DNA from: Myxocyprinus asiaticus
Taxonomy: Eukaryota; Chordata; Actinopteri; Cypriniformes; Catostomidae
Assembly: GCF_019703515.2 (NCBI RefSeq)
Contig: NC_059362.1
Span: 31,102,326-31,166,325 of the forward strand
Length of the DNA stretch: 64,000 nt
Reading direction: 5' to 3'
Shown: positions 23,881-36,585 of the stretch, one piece after another
Position numbering within the stretch: position 1 is the first letter of the stretch
How the letters are laid out: each line of letters starts with the position of its first letter
The notes under the pieces: model-generated
The model's input: the letters and a program-made list of their open reading frames with translations, nothing else
Told to the model about the DNA's origin: nothing
Database searches by the model: none
Translations under genes and position numbers: made by a program

Positions 23881-25263
23881 AAATGCACCATTTTTTAATC
23901 CTAACTCCATATAAAGCCTCTGAAAGCAACATTTTTCAGCTTTTGAATGAACCCATTTATTCTCAATGTGAAAATGCACAGTAAATATACTTATGTTAAT
24001 GAATAGAATCGTATTGTTCAGTTATAACAAAACATATATTAAAATGAAGCGAAATGACCCACAGATGTGTTCGAGTTTAAAGTTATTCAAAATAACTAAC
24101 ATGTTTTTTCTACTTGTGAGGAAATGATGTGCCAATTTCCACATACAGTATGTGGACATCATGTTTATCAGCACGCTAACACATGAAAATGAATGGATTT
24201 TTGTAAGCGGCATATCAAATGAAACTAGAGACTCTAATTTTTACAACCATACAGGTTTCAGTGAAAAAACTTTTTACCAGAGGCACTTTTGTTGGAGCTG
24301 CATCTGTAGGAGTGAATCACGGCAATCGACAGCATGCTGTTTGTGTCACGTGACTCGGTGTGGCAGAAGTTTAACCCTTAAATGACAGTCTAGAACAGTA
24401 TGCAGTTGGTTTTTATTCATTTAAATTATACGTTGCGTATAGCAAAGCCAAAATACAATGTCCACGCATGTGGATCCGGGGTTGCACAAGGTTGTATTAA
24501 TTAATATTATGTTATGAACTTGTATATATAATAATGATATATACTGTTTGAAATAATGTGTACAATTTACAAGTATTTACATTTAGTTTACATTCATTTA
24601 AATAACAAGGGCTACAATGGTACTGTCCCTTTAAAAATAGTGGCAGTTCAGTAAGCGTTTCACTGAAGTACAGAGAGTGAGAGTCACAAGGTTTCTTCCG
24701 TGCTATGTGGGATCAGAAATAACAACTGACTGTAAAGAATAGAAAGGATATTAAAAGACACATTATTTAATGAAATTGGAGTGCGTGGATCTTATTACTG
24801 TTAGACAGACATTACACTGAAATGTTCAGCTTTAATTTCAAGCACTTTTAAGCACTTTTCAACAAATCAAGCTGATTTTCCAGGTATTCCAGTACTTTAA
24901 TTTCTAAAAGCTTGATTCAAGCACTTTAAAAATATCAGGGACCTTGTGTGAACCCTGTTACTATTATTTAAATGTATCTTCGCCCAAACTTTCAATAAGA
25001 AATATGGCATCACAGGATAGAAAATTGTGTTTGAAAAAAATGTCATGGGGTCTTTAAGAGTAAATGTGTACTGCTGTGTGTGTTTGTGTGACTAAGCTTA
25101 TATTTGACCTTCCACTCATTGTCCAGTCTGAGAAAATCTGAGAGTCTACACCAAATATTACGTCTTATAATGATTTTCTGTTCAGTTTGAAAAATGCAAA
25201 ATAGAAATGGAAAAAGAGAGGAAAACAAGAGAGAAAAAGTGTTTGACAATTCAAAAAACTTAC

Positions 25264-25307
25264 CCTAGGCACAGGAGGTCCATGGTCATCAACAAAAGTG
25301 GATTCTC
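25264..25307 (-). CDS. ust: UST exon 2 (44-nt small exon), uronyl 2-O-sulfotransferase
   Basis: Small internal exon of uronyl 2-O-sulfotransferase, a Golgi type II membrane enzyme that moves sulfate from PAPS to the 2-O position of uronic acid in chondroitin/dermatan sulfate. Seen on the minus strand: acceptor ending TTTTCTTACAG at 25308-25318, then 44 nt, then donor GTAAGT at 25258-25263. With a two-base carry-in it reads ESTFVDDHGPPVPR, which matches the remembered UST stem segment (S-T-x-x-DDHGPP) just before the catalytic domain. The exon starts with the last two bases of a split codon and ends in phase 0, which fits the phase-0 start of the exon at 12862-13017. It is too short for ORF calling. 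Mammalian UST as I recall it has an N-S-T glycosylation sequon where this has E-S-T. Exon number is inferred from the human gene. The membrane-anchor exon was not found and must lie beyond 64000. Confidence 0.85.
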
Positions 25308-27418
25308 CTGTAAGAAAATGGTCAGAGTGAGATGTGTACACAAACCATCTGTTATTGAGTAAAACAAAAGAAGTACTTACAGAGAGAGAGAGAGCAATGT
25401 ATTATATGACAAAACAAATCTTTTCAGTGCATTACATGGAAACAATTTTTTTTTTTGAATCCACAGACTTCAACATCATACTCAGAATTCAAAATCAGAG
25501 GAGACCATATAGTAGAACATCAAGTATTGGTGCAGATATCAACACTGATTATCCGCATGGAAACCAGGAGACAGTCACTGTGAGGAAACTGTGGAAATGT
25601 GTTTCCGTGGGTTTCTTTAAGAAAAAACTATTCTTTTAATGCATTGCCTTCTCATTTACAGAAGCTGAAAGAGACACAGATAGGGAGAGAAAACATTCTT
25701 TCATCTCAAACAAAGGTCTTCTTTTCTCCTCCACTCCAGATGTTACACTGGAATCAGTGCTGTTCTTTCAGTGTTATCCTACTGTTTAATGCTGTTGCGC
25801 TCTGCCTGTATCTGTCTGATGAATAAATACCTCACCCAGCAACACAGACCTGCTATACTTCTCAGCATATCTTCAACTTTCTCAGTATGAGGGAGAGTAA
25901 GAGAATGGGATATTCATGGACAGAGATAGACGCTTTCTCCAAACAAAAAGTCACATCATAAATCTAGTTTTGACGCAGATGAATCACAAACCAATGAAAT
26001 GTGAAATGCATAGCACCAACTGTGAAAAAGTTCAGACTGCAGAAGTAAATTGAGTAATATTTGCGATTCCCAAGATGAGTCTTGTTTGATACATTTCTGT
26101 GCTTCCAATGTAAACCGCACAGTCACAACTGTGAAATTGTGAATTGTAAAAATTATTTGTGTCAATTTGCACATCAGGAAGTGGTAACCTATGCAGGATA
26201 GCTAAATTACGGCAAGTGTAAATAAAGTGTAGGAGTGTAGGTCCAAAGACAGATACAGACATTTCTGTTATAAATATGAATACTTTAAATACTAGCAAAT
26301 ATGCTCATCTCACCTGCACACTAACTTTCATCGGTGTTTCATAACTCTTGTATTACAACAGCAAGCAGCTTGCACTAAAAGCCTCAGGTACAAGAGGGAA
26401 AGACAGACTCATACTGTAAATATTCAAAGTCATAAAGCACACATGCCTATCCTTAGGACATCTGTAGAATAATCAAAAAAATAAACTTAATGTCAGGAGA
26501 TTCTCCCTTCCTTTACACTAGAGGGACTTTGGAGATTTTGCACAGTTAAATGAGGTCAAGGAGATCTGAGAGAGATCTCATACTGCATATCTCAGTGCCT
26601 CTTTCATCCACCAGGAACCTCATGTTCCTATTTTAGTGGCTGCTGTCAGCACTGAGATCTTGTTAATGGGTTCATATGTCTTCTCAACCACTACACACAT
26701 ACTATACTCATGTACGTAGAGTATATTGCAGGCACACAAGATACGAGGATGTTGAATCAATCTATTCATCCATCTGTCCATCCATTCATGAATCCATCCA
26801 CTATATCGGTAAACCCAGAAATACAGTCATCTGTGAATGCTTTCAAACCTGCATTTTATGTAAATGACAAACACGTCAGAGTGTTGCTAGAAGCATCTAT
26901 TTGAGGAAGCTGTCTGGCTGAAAGCGAAAGTAACGGTTCACTTTAGCTCAAAAGACTCCTGCTTAATCATAGAACTAGGCAAATTTTCTGTCCTCTAATT
27001 TTGTAGACTTTTTGAAACTGGCAAGATTTGTGAATTGAAATCTATTACTATTTAACAATAACAAAAAAGTGTTCCTCAAATCTACACAACTCTCTAAGGA
27101 GGATCTGAACAATACGATTAAACACCAGTTCAGACAACGATTCAGAAAGCCTGACACAGGGGTGCTTTGAAATAAAAGTGGAGGCAATAGGAAAATTGTT
27201 AGGTTTACAAACTGTAAACCTTTCTCTGGATTGACTGAAGGATTGGGTGGTGGTAGCAAATTATGCATTAGATGAACAGTTTCCGTCATTTCCAGAATTA
27301 AATAAACTGACAAGAGATTATTTAAAATGCTTTCCATCATTTGATAGACAGAAATAAGGTATCTGGTCCATTGTGTGTCTCTACATTGGAAACAATAGAA
27401 AAGGATGTTAATAAGGAT

Positions 27419-27583
27419 TACATTTACATTACATCTATACATTTGGCAGATGCTTTCATCCAAAGTGACTTTCAGTGCATTCAACGTATACATTTTATCA
27501 GTTTGTGTGTTCCCTGAGAACTAACCCATGAACTTGCCATTGCAGGCACCATGCTCTACCAGTTGAGCTACAGGAACCCCGGG
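27419..27583 (-). repeat. tRNA-derived SINE with L2-type tail
   Basis: On the minus strand: GTTCCTGTAGCTCAACTGGT (A box region), a decayed B box, then TTTGGATGAAAGCATCTGCC, the same 3' end as the LINE at 4270-6006. This head resembles SINEs described from cyprinid fishes (HAmo-type; recalled, not verified). Confidence 0.82.
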
Positions 27584-28209
27584 ATTCAGGATTAGATTTG
27601 GATTAGAACTGAAGATAAGTGTAGAAAATTAAGTTAAAATGCATACCTGACAGGGAGCGAAACATGAGTTAGGATTTGGGGAGAGAAATTAGAAATTACA
27701 AGTGTAGTCCAGCAGAATAATCCATGTGATATTATTAATTATATTGGGTTACCAGATCGCAAAGCCATTTTTTCTCATTGTGAGAGCAGAAAGTTCAAGT
27801 GAAATCAAGGTCAAATTTACAACACAGTTCGTCAATGTGATGGATACTTATTATTTATAGTGCAACCTCTGGGTGGTAGCATATTATGCCTAGGTCAAGG
27901 CACACAATTTGTGCAGAGCAAGTTGTTTTAGACAAAAGCATCAACTAAATGACAGGTTACAATTTTAGATGATTCATGGTATATTCTCACCATTTAAATA
28001 TCTTTTAGATGGAATGGAATAGATTCCTCAGCCATTCTAGGCAATACCATGTAATACCACTCTTAATACTTCCCCTTATAGGCCTCAGAACGGTCTTATC
28101 CTAAAATGACCTCACTGCTATTAGGACTGTGCAGCTTGTGGGGGGCTTGCTCAATGATCCACTGAAAGCCCCAGTGCCCTGCTGACCCACACTCAACGAT
28201 GGCACCATC

Positions 28210-28650
28210 TGGGTGGCCTGGGTAGCTCAGTGGTAAAAGACGCTGGCTACCACCCCTGGACTTCACTAGTTCGAATCCCAGGGTGTGCTGAGTGACTCCA
28301 GCCAGGTCTTCTAAGCAACCAAATTGGCCCGGTTGCTAGGGAGGGTAGAGTCACATGGGGTAACCTCCTCGTGGTCGCTATAATGTGGTTTGTTCTTGGT
28401 GGGGCGCGTGGTGAGTTGAGCGCGGATGCCGCGGTGGATGGCGTGAAGCCTCCACACACACTATGTCTCCGTGGCAATGCGCTCAACAAGCCACATGATA
28501 AGATGTGTGGGTTGATGGTCTCAGACGTGGAGGAAACTGGGATTCATTCTCCGCCACCCGGATTGAGGCGAATCACTACGCGACCACGAGGACTTAAAAG
28601 CGCACTGGGAATTGGGCATTCCAAATTGGTGAATAAAAAAAAAAAAAACT
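28210..28650 (+). repeat. 430-bp tRNA-derived SINE, copy 2, with target duplication
   Basis: Plus-oriented full copy: A box TAGCTCAGTGG and B box GTTCGAATCCC, body with GGGGTAACCTCCTCGTGGTC, poly-A at 28635-28648. Target duplication ATGGCACCATC at 28199-28209 and 28651-28661 is exact. Confidence 0.95.
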
Positions 28651-29812
28651 ATGGCACCATCAGTCCTGGCTTCAGTCTGAATTTCACTTCATCTGCTATT
28701 GGAGCTTCATAACCCCTCAGGACCAATTAGCACCTCCACTAATTACCCGTCCTGGCTGCAACCCTCTGAGGTCAGATTCCCAGACTCCAGGCCAGTCATT
28801 CAGGTCGTCAGACTTAAAAATAATTGGAGAGCAAAGCAGGCACAGAAATGCAAAACATAAACAAAGGACTCCTGCAATGATTATAGTAGGCCAGTTATAG
28901 AAAAAAGCTGCATGAAACAGAGAGTGGGCAAAGGCTGAAAAGAAATCTAAGAGCGCTGCTTTATTTAAGTCAACTTCTTTCATGGATTTCTTTTTCCAAA
29001 GCCAGTTAAAGCTTGTTTTCATTTATGAGAGGATCATTAATGACCTATAATTACAAAACAGAAAGTCCCAATAACATTGAAGGAAACAGCCACTAACTTG
29101 GCATACACAAACAGAAACACTAAAGTCCTCTGCAGTAAAATGTATAAAAGTAGCTTTTCTTGGCTTTCACAAAGTAAAACATTCTCAAAAATGGAATTTT
29201 CTCCAAGCAGATGGCTTGACTCAGGAATGCTGTTGTTTGTGTCGGAATTCCATAAACGCATGCTTTCAGAATGTAATATTTAATTTAAGTTATGAAATTG
29301 CTGGCTTTGTAAAGTATGGCTTAGAGATGAGAAGAGCCAAAAATACTCCAGAGGTGGAGCAGGAACCACACAGGATCGACGTCTCTGTTGTGAGGTACTG
29401 TGAAACACAAAAGCCTTGGCTATTTTCAGCCAGTCTCATTTTCAAATCACATCCCCTACAATGCCTTGACCACAGGTAGAACATTCTCGAAACTTGTGTG
29501 AACCGAAGGACATTTTAAACATGCACCATGAAAAAGCAAAACACATCTGGCTCTTACTCAACATTCTTTTGAACTCCTGGAAAAAGGGCGATTTGATGTG
29601 ATTATAGGGAACAAGCAAGCTAGCTATCCTAAGCAAACAATGTCATTGAAAACCATTGTTGACTGCCCTCAATAAAATAAACATGTATTAACTCCTGAAA
29701 ATTACACAAAACTTGCTTAAATGGAAATCTAGAATGTCTCCTACTCTTTGGAAGAAAAATAAACCCTTTTACAGTTTAACATATAAAGACTGAGGTTCTA
29801 ATGTATTACTTG

Positions 29813-31075
29813 TAGGGGTGTAATGGTACACAGAAGTCAAGGTTCGGTACGTACCTCAGTTTTGGGGTCACGGTTTGATACGAGTTTGGTACAACAGGAA
29901 AAAGCAACAAATCCCAAATGCTAGGTTTCTTTTCATTTATTTTGAACAGACAGTAGTGCAAATTACAGTTTGTTCCACCTAGCAGCATTTAGTACCCCCT
30001 GAGGTAGTTGGTAGAGTACAGCCTCCTTTAGTGTATTAAGCACTAAGCAGTAAACAGAATGCACTCTTGCATAGATCATATTTTTTTGTAGGGCTGATAA
30101 AAAACAAAAGGTATTTGGTCACAACCAGCTACAAAACTGGAAAGCATCTCTTGTGTTATAAAAGTACAAAATAAATAGAATAATGAAAAATAAAACTTGT
30201 GCATTAAGAGAAGCCATTCTTGGACCATGTCTCGTTTGGAAGGCTGCGTCTTCCGGAGGTCGCATTTGTCGGCCGCATCCGTCATCAAGGCTGTCTCGTT
30301 TCATAAAAGCGAGTAGGACACTTCGAATGCAGCCTTTGAATGCTACCTTCCTTCACGGGAATTTGGAGGATGCATGAGATGTATTCTTCGTGGGCACTCA
30401 CAACCTACAGTTCTTTACTTCAACGGAAATGTCTAAAAGAATAATGCTAATTTATATTTCTAACGTAAATATGATGTTCAAACGCAAGTAATGTTAATTC
30501 CCAAGTTGAAGTACCTCAGTAGATGGATGCAGAGTATATAATATGTATAATTATATTAATATATAATTAAAATAACATATTAGACTAAAAGTACACCAGT
30601 AAAATCTATTTTCTTTTCTCTTTACATCATTATAACTCTTCTAAAATGTACCTCATGCATTCCCTTCCAGAGGGACTTTGTTTCCTTCTCACTCAAAGTG
30701 CTCCTGCTTGTTAAAGAGTGGCGTGATGTCATAGCAACCATGTTACGTTCCGTTTCCGTTTGTCCTACGAAGGCCGTCTCGTTTAAACGAGATTTGTTTA
30801 AAGGAGGACACTCTGTATACTGCAGCCTTCAAAGGACGTGTCCTACCTAACATGCAGCCTAGTTTTGGGTTGGTGCATAGATGGTCTCTACTTCTTCTGC
30901 TTTTTTACCTGTTGTGGCGGTTAGCAAATTAGCATTACCGCACGCACCCCCTTCTGGATTGGAGTGTGGTTTGCCTGTGACTGACTCAGATGTATTCTCC
31001 ATCTGACTGCATGCACCGAACCGTGACGTCAGTACCGTGACGGTTCGGGATGAATACATGTTCTGTTACACCCTA
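29813..31075. mobile_element. Non-autonomous hAT element with exact 8-bp target duplication
   Basis: 1,263 bp between ATTACTTG (29805-29812) and ATTACTTG (31076-31083). Ends TAGGGGTGTAATGGTACACA and the inverted GTTCTGTTACACCCTA. Subterminal GGTTCGGTAC on one side and CCGTGACGGTTCGG on the other. No transposase. The interior holds two related GGACAC...GCAGCCTT blocks (about 30305-30345 and 30805-30845). Confidence 0.9.
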
Positions 31076-33356
31076 ATTACTTGCAATCTTTCAAATTCAC
31101 ACCAAAATTAAACAAACTCAAACTACAATTAAAAAAAAAACAGTATTAATGATCATATCATCTTACATCTACAAAGTACTCAATGAACTAAGTGTGTTAG
31201 AGAGTGTATGACAGACAGGCTAACAGCACACTTTTTTTATTCTTCCATCAGACGCGAGCGCTAGGCATCTGCGTAGAGGATGCGTGACACACATTGTGTC
31301 ATCAGCAGAGTGCTCAAACACTGAACGTGTGTTGCACTGTTTTTCTAACCACGCGTACTCTGAACGCGCATACCAATGGAATTATTTGCAATAATTAGTG
31401 GGTCCACAAGGTGGCAACACTCACAACTGAGCCATTGCTTTCACAAAGAAGCGCTAGAAGACGATGTAATGCTGCTAAACATCAGGAGACGAAAGTGGAA
31501 ACTACAAAAGTGGATGCGCAAGTCAAGAGCACGTGTGTGAGGAGGTCTGGAGATACCTGTATTTGTATAAGTCTGAAAGACTATAAAGACATCTTTATGT
31601 GTCTAAATTCCTGAAAAGAAATAGTCCAGTATCTCATAGCAGTCATAGCGCATATGTGCAAACCGCCTGTGTATACGCACACAGTCAAATGAAGTAAACT
31701 CTGAAAGGCTAGCGTTCAACTATAGGCAGGCGCTAAGTTTCCGCGGCAAAACCAAAGTATATTTTGGGCTTTATACACTTTCACACTCATGCTTGTGTGT
31801 AGGCAGTACTCTAGAGGCTAAGAGATGAGAACATATGGCTGAGGGTTGAAGTGGTCCTTAAATAATGTCATCACTCTGTCATTCCAGAGTAGTTAAACAC
31901 ACCCAGTTTAAATAGCATATTTTTTATTTCTGACACCATCATATTCAGTTTCCACCACAGCATAAAGCAGTGTGTGTCTGCGCCTCTATATTCTATGTGG
32001 CGACATGAGTACTCTTGCCATATGTGGTCAGACTTCACTCAACCCTTTGATTTAGTATGTAGGAGTGGTTCAAATTTAAGCCCCCCATGCCTAAGCCATC
32101 AGTCTAATGACAGTGGGGGGTTTAAGCATCTCCTCCCTGTTATTCTACAGGTCTGACCCTATTACCACCTGCCAAGTGTGGTAGAGCTGATGGGTATCTG
32201 CTTTCCCTTTTTATAAATAATTGCTATGTGTTGTTGTTTTAGGAACCTTCCCCCAGAGAGGTCTTAGGAGAGCCTAGCAAGCTGGGTCAGGATTTATGGG
32301 GTTGCTGTGTGTCTAATGTACTGTTAGCATGTATATGACTGATATAGGCTCTTATGTAACATTTTTGAATCTTTGATTCAAAAGTCCACCACACTTAGGG
32401 GCCATTTACAAAGAACAATGCTTTTGTGACCTGTTTTTCTATGTAAACATGTGCTGAAAGATGTTTTTGACCATTGCAGCATGTTGTGCCATTTTTTCAG
32501 CATCTTTCTTGAGCATGCCGTTTTTAAGACAGCATGTCAACTTTTAAAAATGTGTCTCACGACACATGCACTTTGTTTCATTGGTTTAGCTGCGTCTAGC
32601 TTCAACGCGAAAACGTGTTCAGTGTGAATGGCCCCTTACACCACACATAACGTAACTAGTTGTCCCACTTGATCCTAACATTCCTCGATGTGTTAAAGTG
32701 TGTTTAGTGTGACAAATATGCACATGAAGTTCGAAAGTCTAAGTCCACATTGAAAATCTGGCATTCAAAATCTACTTTAAACCTGGAAATAAAAAAAAAA
32801 AATGTTTCAATGTACAGTGAACAAAATATATTTATGATTTTGCACTATTTGCTGGTCACAAATCAAATAAGCAAATTTGTGACATTGACTATTGTATGAA
32901 AGGATCAACAGGTTTTGCACAATGCCAAATACTAAGACATTCTGAAATTAAAGTTAATTTTTAAATTCAGCTTTTAACTTAAGTTGTTATGCTGATAATG
33001 TAATTTGTAATTAAACAAAATGCTTATTAAATTTGAAAAATGCAAAACAGAAGCATCTCTTGAACTCCACTTTAAATGTGTGTGATTGTGAGAGCATGCA
33101 TACGAGAATGTCTGTATATGAGTGATTGTGTTTGAGTTAAATGGCAGTTGAGAAAGCATTTTTCTCACCCTTTGATGATCATGACTAATCATGTAATAAT
33201 CTGTCAGGTTTACCTCTGTGCATCTTTTTCAAGACAAGAAGTTACACATTTCTGATAGAGCGAGGACACAGCTAATCAGAATCAGAACTAGTTCAAAAGG
33301 AAATATTTTGTATTCAGAATTATGTCAAAGAACTTATTTAGGCACTTGATGTTCCA

Positions 33357-33829
33357 TATTCATGCGATTATCTAATCAGCCAATCTTGTGGCAGCAGTGC
33401 AATGCATAAAATCATTCAGATACGGGTCAGGAGCTTCAGTTAATGTTCACATCAATCAACGGTGCCAGATGGGCTGGTTTGAGTATTTCTGTAACTGCTG
33501 ATCTCCTGGGATTTTCACGCACAACAGTCTCTAGAGTTTACTCAGAATGGTCCCAAAAACAAAAAAACATCTAGTGAGCAGCAGTTCTGCAGATGGAAAC
33601 GCCTTGTTGATGAGAGTAGTCAATGGAGAATGGCCAAACTGGTTCGAGCTGACAGAAAGGTTACGAAAACTCAGATAATCACTCTGTACAAATGTAGTGA
33701 GCAGAATAGCATCTCAGAATGCACAACACGTTGAACCTTGAGGCAGATGGGCTACAACAGCAGAAGACCACGTCGGGCACTTTATTAGGACCTTAGTGTT
33801 CCTAATAAAGTACTCAGTGAGTGTATATA
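33357..33829 (+). mobile_element. Tc1-derived deletion fragment (arm type A)
   Basis: Starts CATGCGATTATCTAATCAGC (33362) and continues through CTGATCTCCTGGGATTTTCA (transposase HTH), AACACGTTGAACCTTGAGGC, then jumps to GGGCACTTTATTAGGACC and ends TCCTAATAAAGTACTCAGTG. The catalytic half is deleted, leaving both termini close together. Confidence 0.85.
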
Positions 33830-34856
33830 AAAAATATATATAGCAAAACCAATAAATACAACCACAAAGAAAACGGTTACTCAAGATATGGTCAGGATGC
33901 TCAAATGAACAGAGCAATGTTTTGAAAGCACCACAGTGTTTACAATTTCTGAGGGTCTGTCTCTGCATATCACGTTAATTTATGCAAAATTATGCAGACC
34001 ATCTTTTAAGTGCAGACCATCAAAATGTTTCCCTGTTTGAGGTTATAAATGCACTATGCAAGAGACTTTTACGGGTTAAGGGAAGGATTATTGGATTTGT
34101 GCTGTGTGGTGAATGCTAATGCTAAACATGTTGTTCAAATATTTAGAGAATATACATAGCAAAATTTTCTCCTATGACAGATGACTTTTTTCCACTAATA
34201 TAGACAGTCACCAAGGAAATCACTGCATTGTACTGCAGTTCAGCTGTTAGAGGAAACCAACATCCCCAATGGTATTTACAGCCATAAACAGCAGTTCCTC
34301 TCTTCACACATCACTCATTACGCTCGTGTCGCTCTTGAAACCGACTCGAGTTTGCCAGTCTTAATCTGACTTCCTATTCACAGCTGTCCACAGAAAGGAA
34401 AACTCTGGCAGACCCCTCTGAACACAGCATTGAGCTCCAGCATGGAAAACATCAGACTTTTTAGTCTGCTCTTAGCGACAGGAAATATGCTAAATAAACA
34501 ATGTTTTTTTCTGCAGATCCCCCCTAAAGCAGAGGTTTCTTTTTTTAATGACTCTGCAGAATAGCAACATTTGTAGTAAGTCGATGGTTCCAAATGCTGT
34601 CATATGATTTTCTCATCACTACTGCCCACATTCCCACAGAAACACAGGACTCTTTTTGGGGTTGGCCAAATGCATTCAAGCACCTGGAATGAACCAGAAA
34701 GAGCCCACTTAAAATTGTACACTTTCACATTTGACCTTTGACCTCTGATGCAAAACATCAACATCTTGGTGGAAAATAGGGATGTCCCGATGTTCAATTA
34801 GTCATCTAACAACTAACTGAGATTAAATAGACTAGAATCTTTGTATATAATATATA

Positions 34857-35323
34857 CACCGATCAGCCACAACATTAAAATCACCTGCCTAATATTGTGT
34901 AGGTCCCCCTCGTGCCACCAAAACTGCGCCAACCCGCATACTATTCTTCTCACCACAATACAGAGTGGTTATCTGAGTTACTGTAGACTTTGTCATTTCG
35001 AACCAGTCTAGCCATTCTCTGTTGACCTCTCTCATCAACAAGGCATTTCCATTTGCAGAACTGCCGCTCACTGGATGTTTTTTTGTTTTTGGCACCATTC
35101 GGAGTCAATTCTAGAGACTGTTGTGTGTGAAAATACAGTAGATCAGCAGTTACAAAAATGCTCAAACCAGCCCGTCTGGCACCAACAATCATGCCATGGT
35201 CCAAGTCAATGAGATCACCCATATGCATGATTTTATGCATTCCACAGCTGCCACATGATTGGCTGATTAGATAAATGAATAAGTAGATGTACAGATGTTC
35301 CTAATAAAGTGCTCAGTGAATTT
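34857..35323 (-). mobile_element. Tc1 derivative with two unlike termini
   Basis: One end is CACCGATCAGCCACAACATT (34857-34876), the terminus also used by the fold-back element at 14703. The other end is GTTCCTAATAAAGTGCTCAG (35298-35317), the terminus of the 33357 and 50756 copies. The interior is the minus-strand HTH half of transposase (GMIVGARRAGLSIFVTADLL). Confidence 0.85.
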
Positions 35324-35409
35324 AGGTGGGTCTGTAATTCAAGTGTTAAAATATATCGTTTTTCAAATCATGCATTAAAGTCTTTTGATATCATTACATA
35401 GTGGGGGGT

Positions 35410-35625
35410 TAGTAATAGAGTGAAAAATAAGTGTTCATAAAGTCATAATCAGCTACTGTACTTGTGATTTGTGTGACAATTAACAAAACGCATAGTTGTT
35501 GTAGTGCCTCCAGTGTTAATTTCACCACGAAACTGCAGCGAAATGTAGAAAGCAGCACGTAAAAGTAAGATTGCTAAAATGTATATAGAGTAACTTTCAT
35601 TCTATTAGACCAGGTTGCGAAATCC
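35410..35625. repeat. Fragment related to 17731-18513
   Basis: Contains ATTAGACCAGGTTG at the right edge and a block, with GTGATTTGTGTGAC and GAAACTGCAG, similar to the inverse of 17800-17900. Low-identity, partial. Confidence 0.4.
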
Positions 35626-36317
35626 TAATACACTCTAACAGGACTTTCAATGACATTAACACAAATGCATGACACATGCTAGTGCACTTACGCACAAATG
35701 CATTGCTTATTTAGTAAAACCCGAAGAAAATTACCATGGGATTTGAGAAAGCTGTTGAATATACTGACTGCCAAAGGTTGTAAGTTTCCTTAGCTGTATG
35801 AAATACATCCATCCCCAAAGACCGTCTCACAGTCACTTTTACCATGGCTGCTACTGTCATCAGTGTAAGTGTGTGACATGGACAAATAGCAAGGTTGAGA
35901 GAAAATCGGTAGCGAGTCAAAGATAAAAGAGATGGTGAGAGAAGGGGCTGAAGAGTCTTTTCTATTTTTGCAACAAGCCACAAACAGCAAACTAGGTGGG
36001 ATCCAAAATGCTAAGATATTTTCATTTCAGCAAGTCTACATATAGTAAAAGAGAGGGTGTTTTTTTTTTTTTTTTTAAATATATCATTAAATACATCTCC
36101 CTATGGCCAATGTAGCCATAAATTACTGTACAGGATATTGCCACACCTGCAAGTGATTTATTCAAGGGCACAATGGTGACAGCTCAAGGATTAGAGGAGG
36201 GGGTAAAAACAATATTTCAAAGTATTGCGATATTTTAACTTGCAATATTTGTGTATATCGCCATCTACTGGGCAGGGAGGAGAATATATAGTAGAAAAAA
36301 AAAAAAAAAAAAGGACT

Positions 36318-36585
36318 TAAATATTGATCTGTTTCTCACCCACACATATCATATCTCTTCTGAAGATTTGATTTGATATGGATTACTTTTATGCTGACTT
36401 TATATGCTTTTTGGACCTTCAAAATTCTGGCCAACACTCACTTGTATTCACTTGTATTCACTCACTCACATTGTATGGCCCTACAGAGCTGATATATTCT
36501 TATAGAAGTCTTTGTTTGTATTCAGCAGAAGAAAGAAAGTCGTACACATCTGTGATGGCATGAGGGGGAGTAAATGAATGTCTTA
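36318..36585 (+). repeat. MITE-like dispersed repeat fragment
   Basis: CACCCACACATATCATATCT at the left, ATATGGATTACTTTTATGCT in the middle, AGAAGAAAGAAAGTCGTACA and GGGGAGTAAATGAATG at the right. The right part matches the 53992 and 61185 elements. ACTTGTATTC is locally duplicated at 36440-36460. Confidence 0.6.

Larger units (their letters stand above)
13018..25263 (-). other. ust: UST intron 2
   Basis: 12,246-nt intron, mostly made of inserted repeats: GGAA tract, fold-back Tc1 derivative, hAT, AT microsatellite, inverted Tc1 pair and a deleted gypsy copy. Stretches 13632-14702, 18514-19440, 20440-20882 and 23881-25257 hold no gene or repeat that I recognise. Confidence 0.88.

Noticed and set aside
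28210..28300. tRNA gene at the A/B box region
   Set aside because: No complete cloverleaf is supported and it is the head of a SINE with poly-A and target duplication; the same holds for 2136-2210, 7600-7679, 27520-27583 and 42620-42696.
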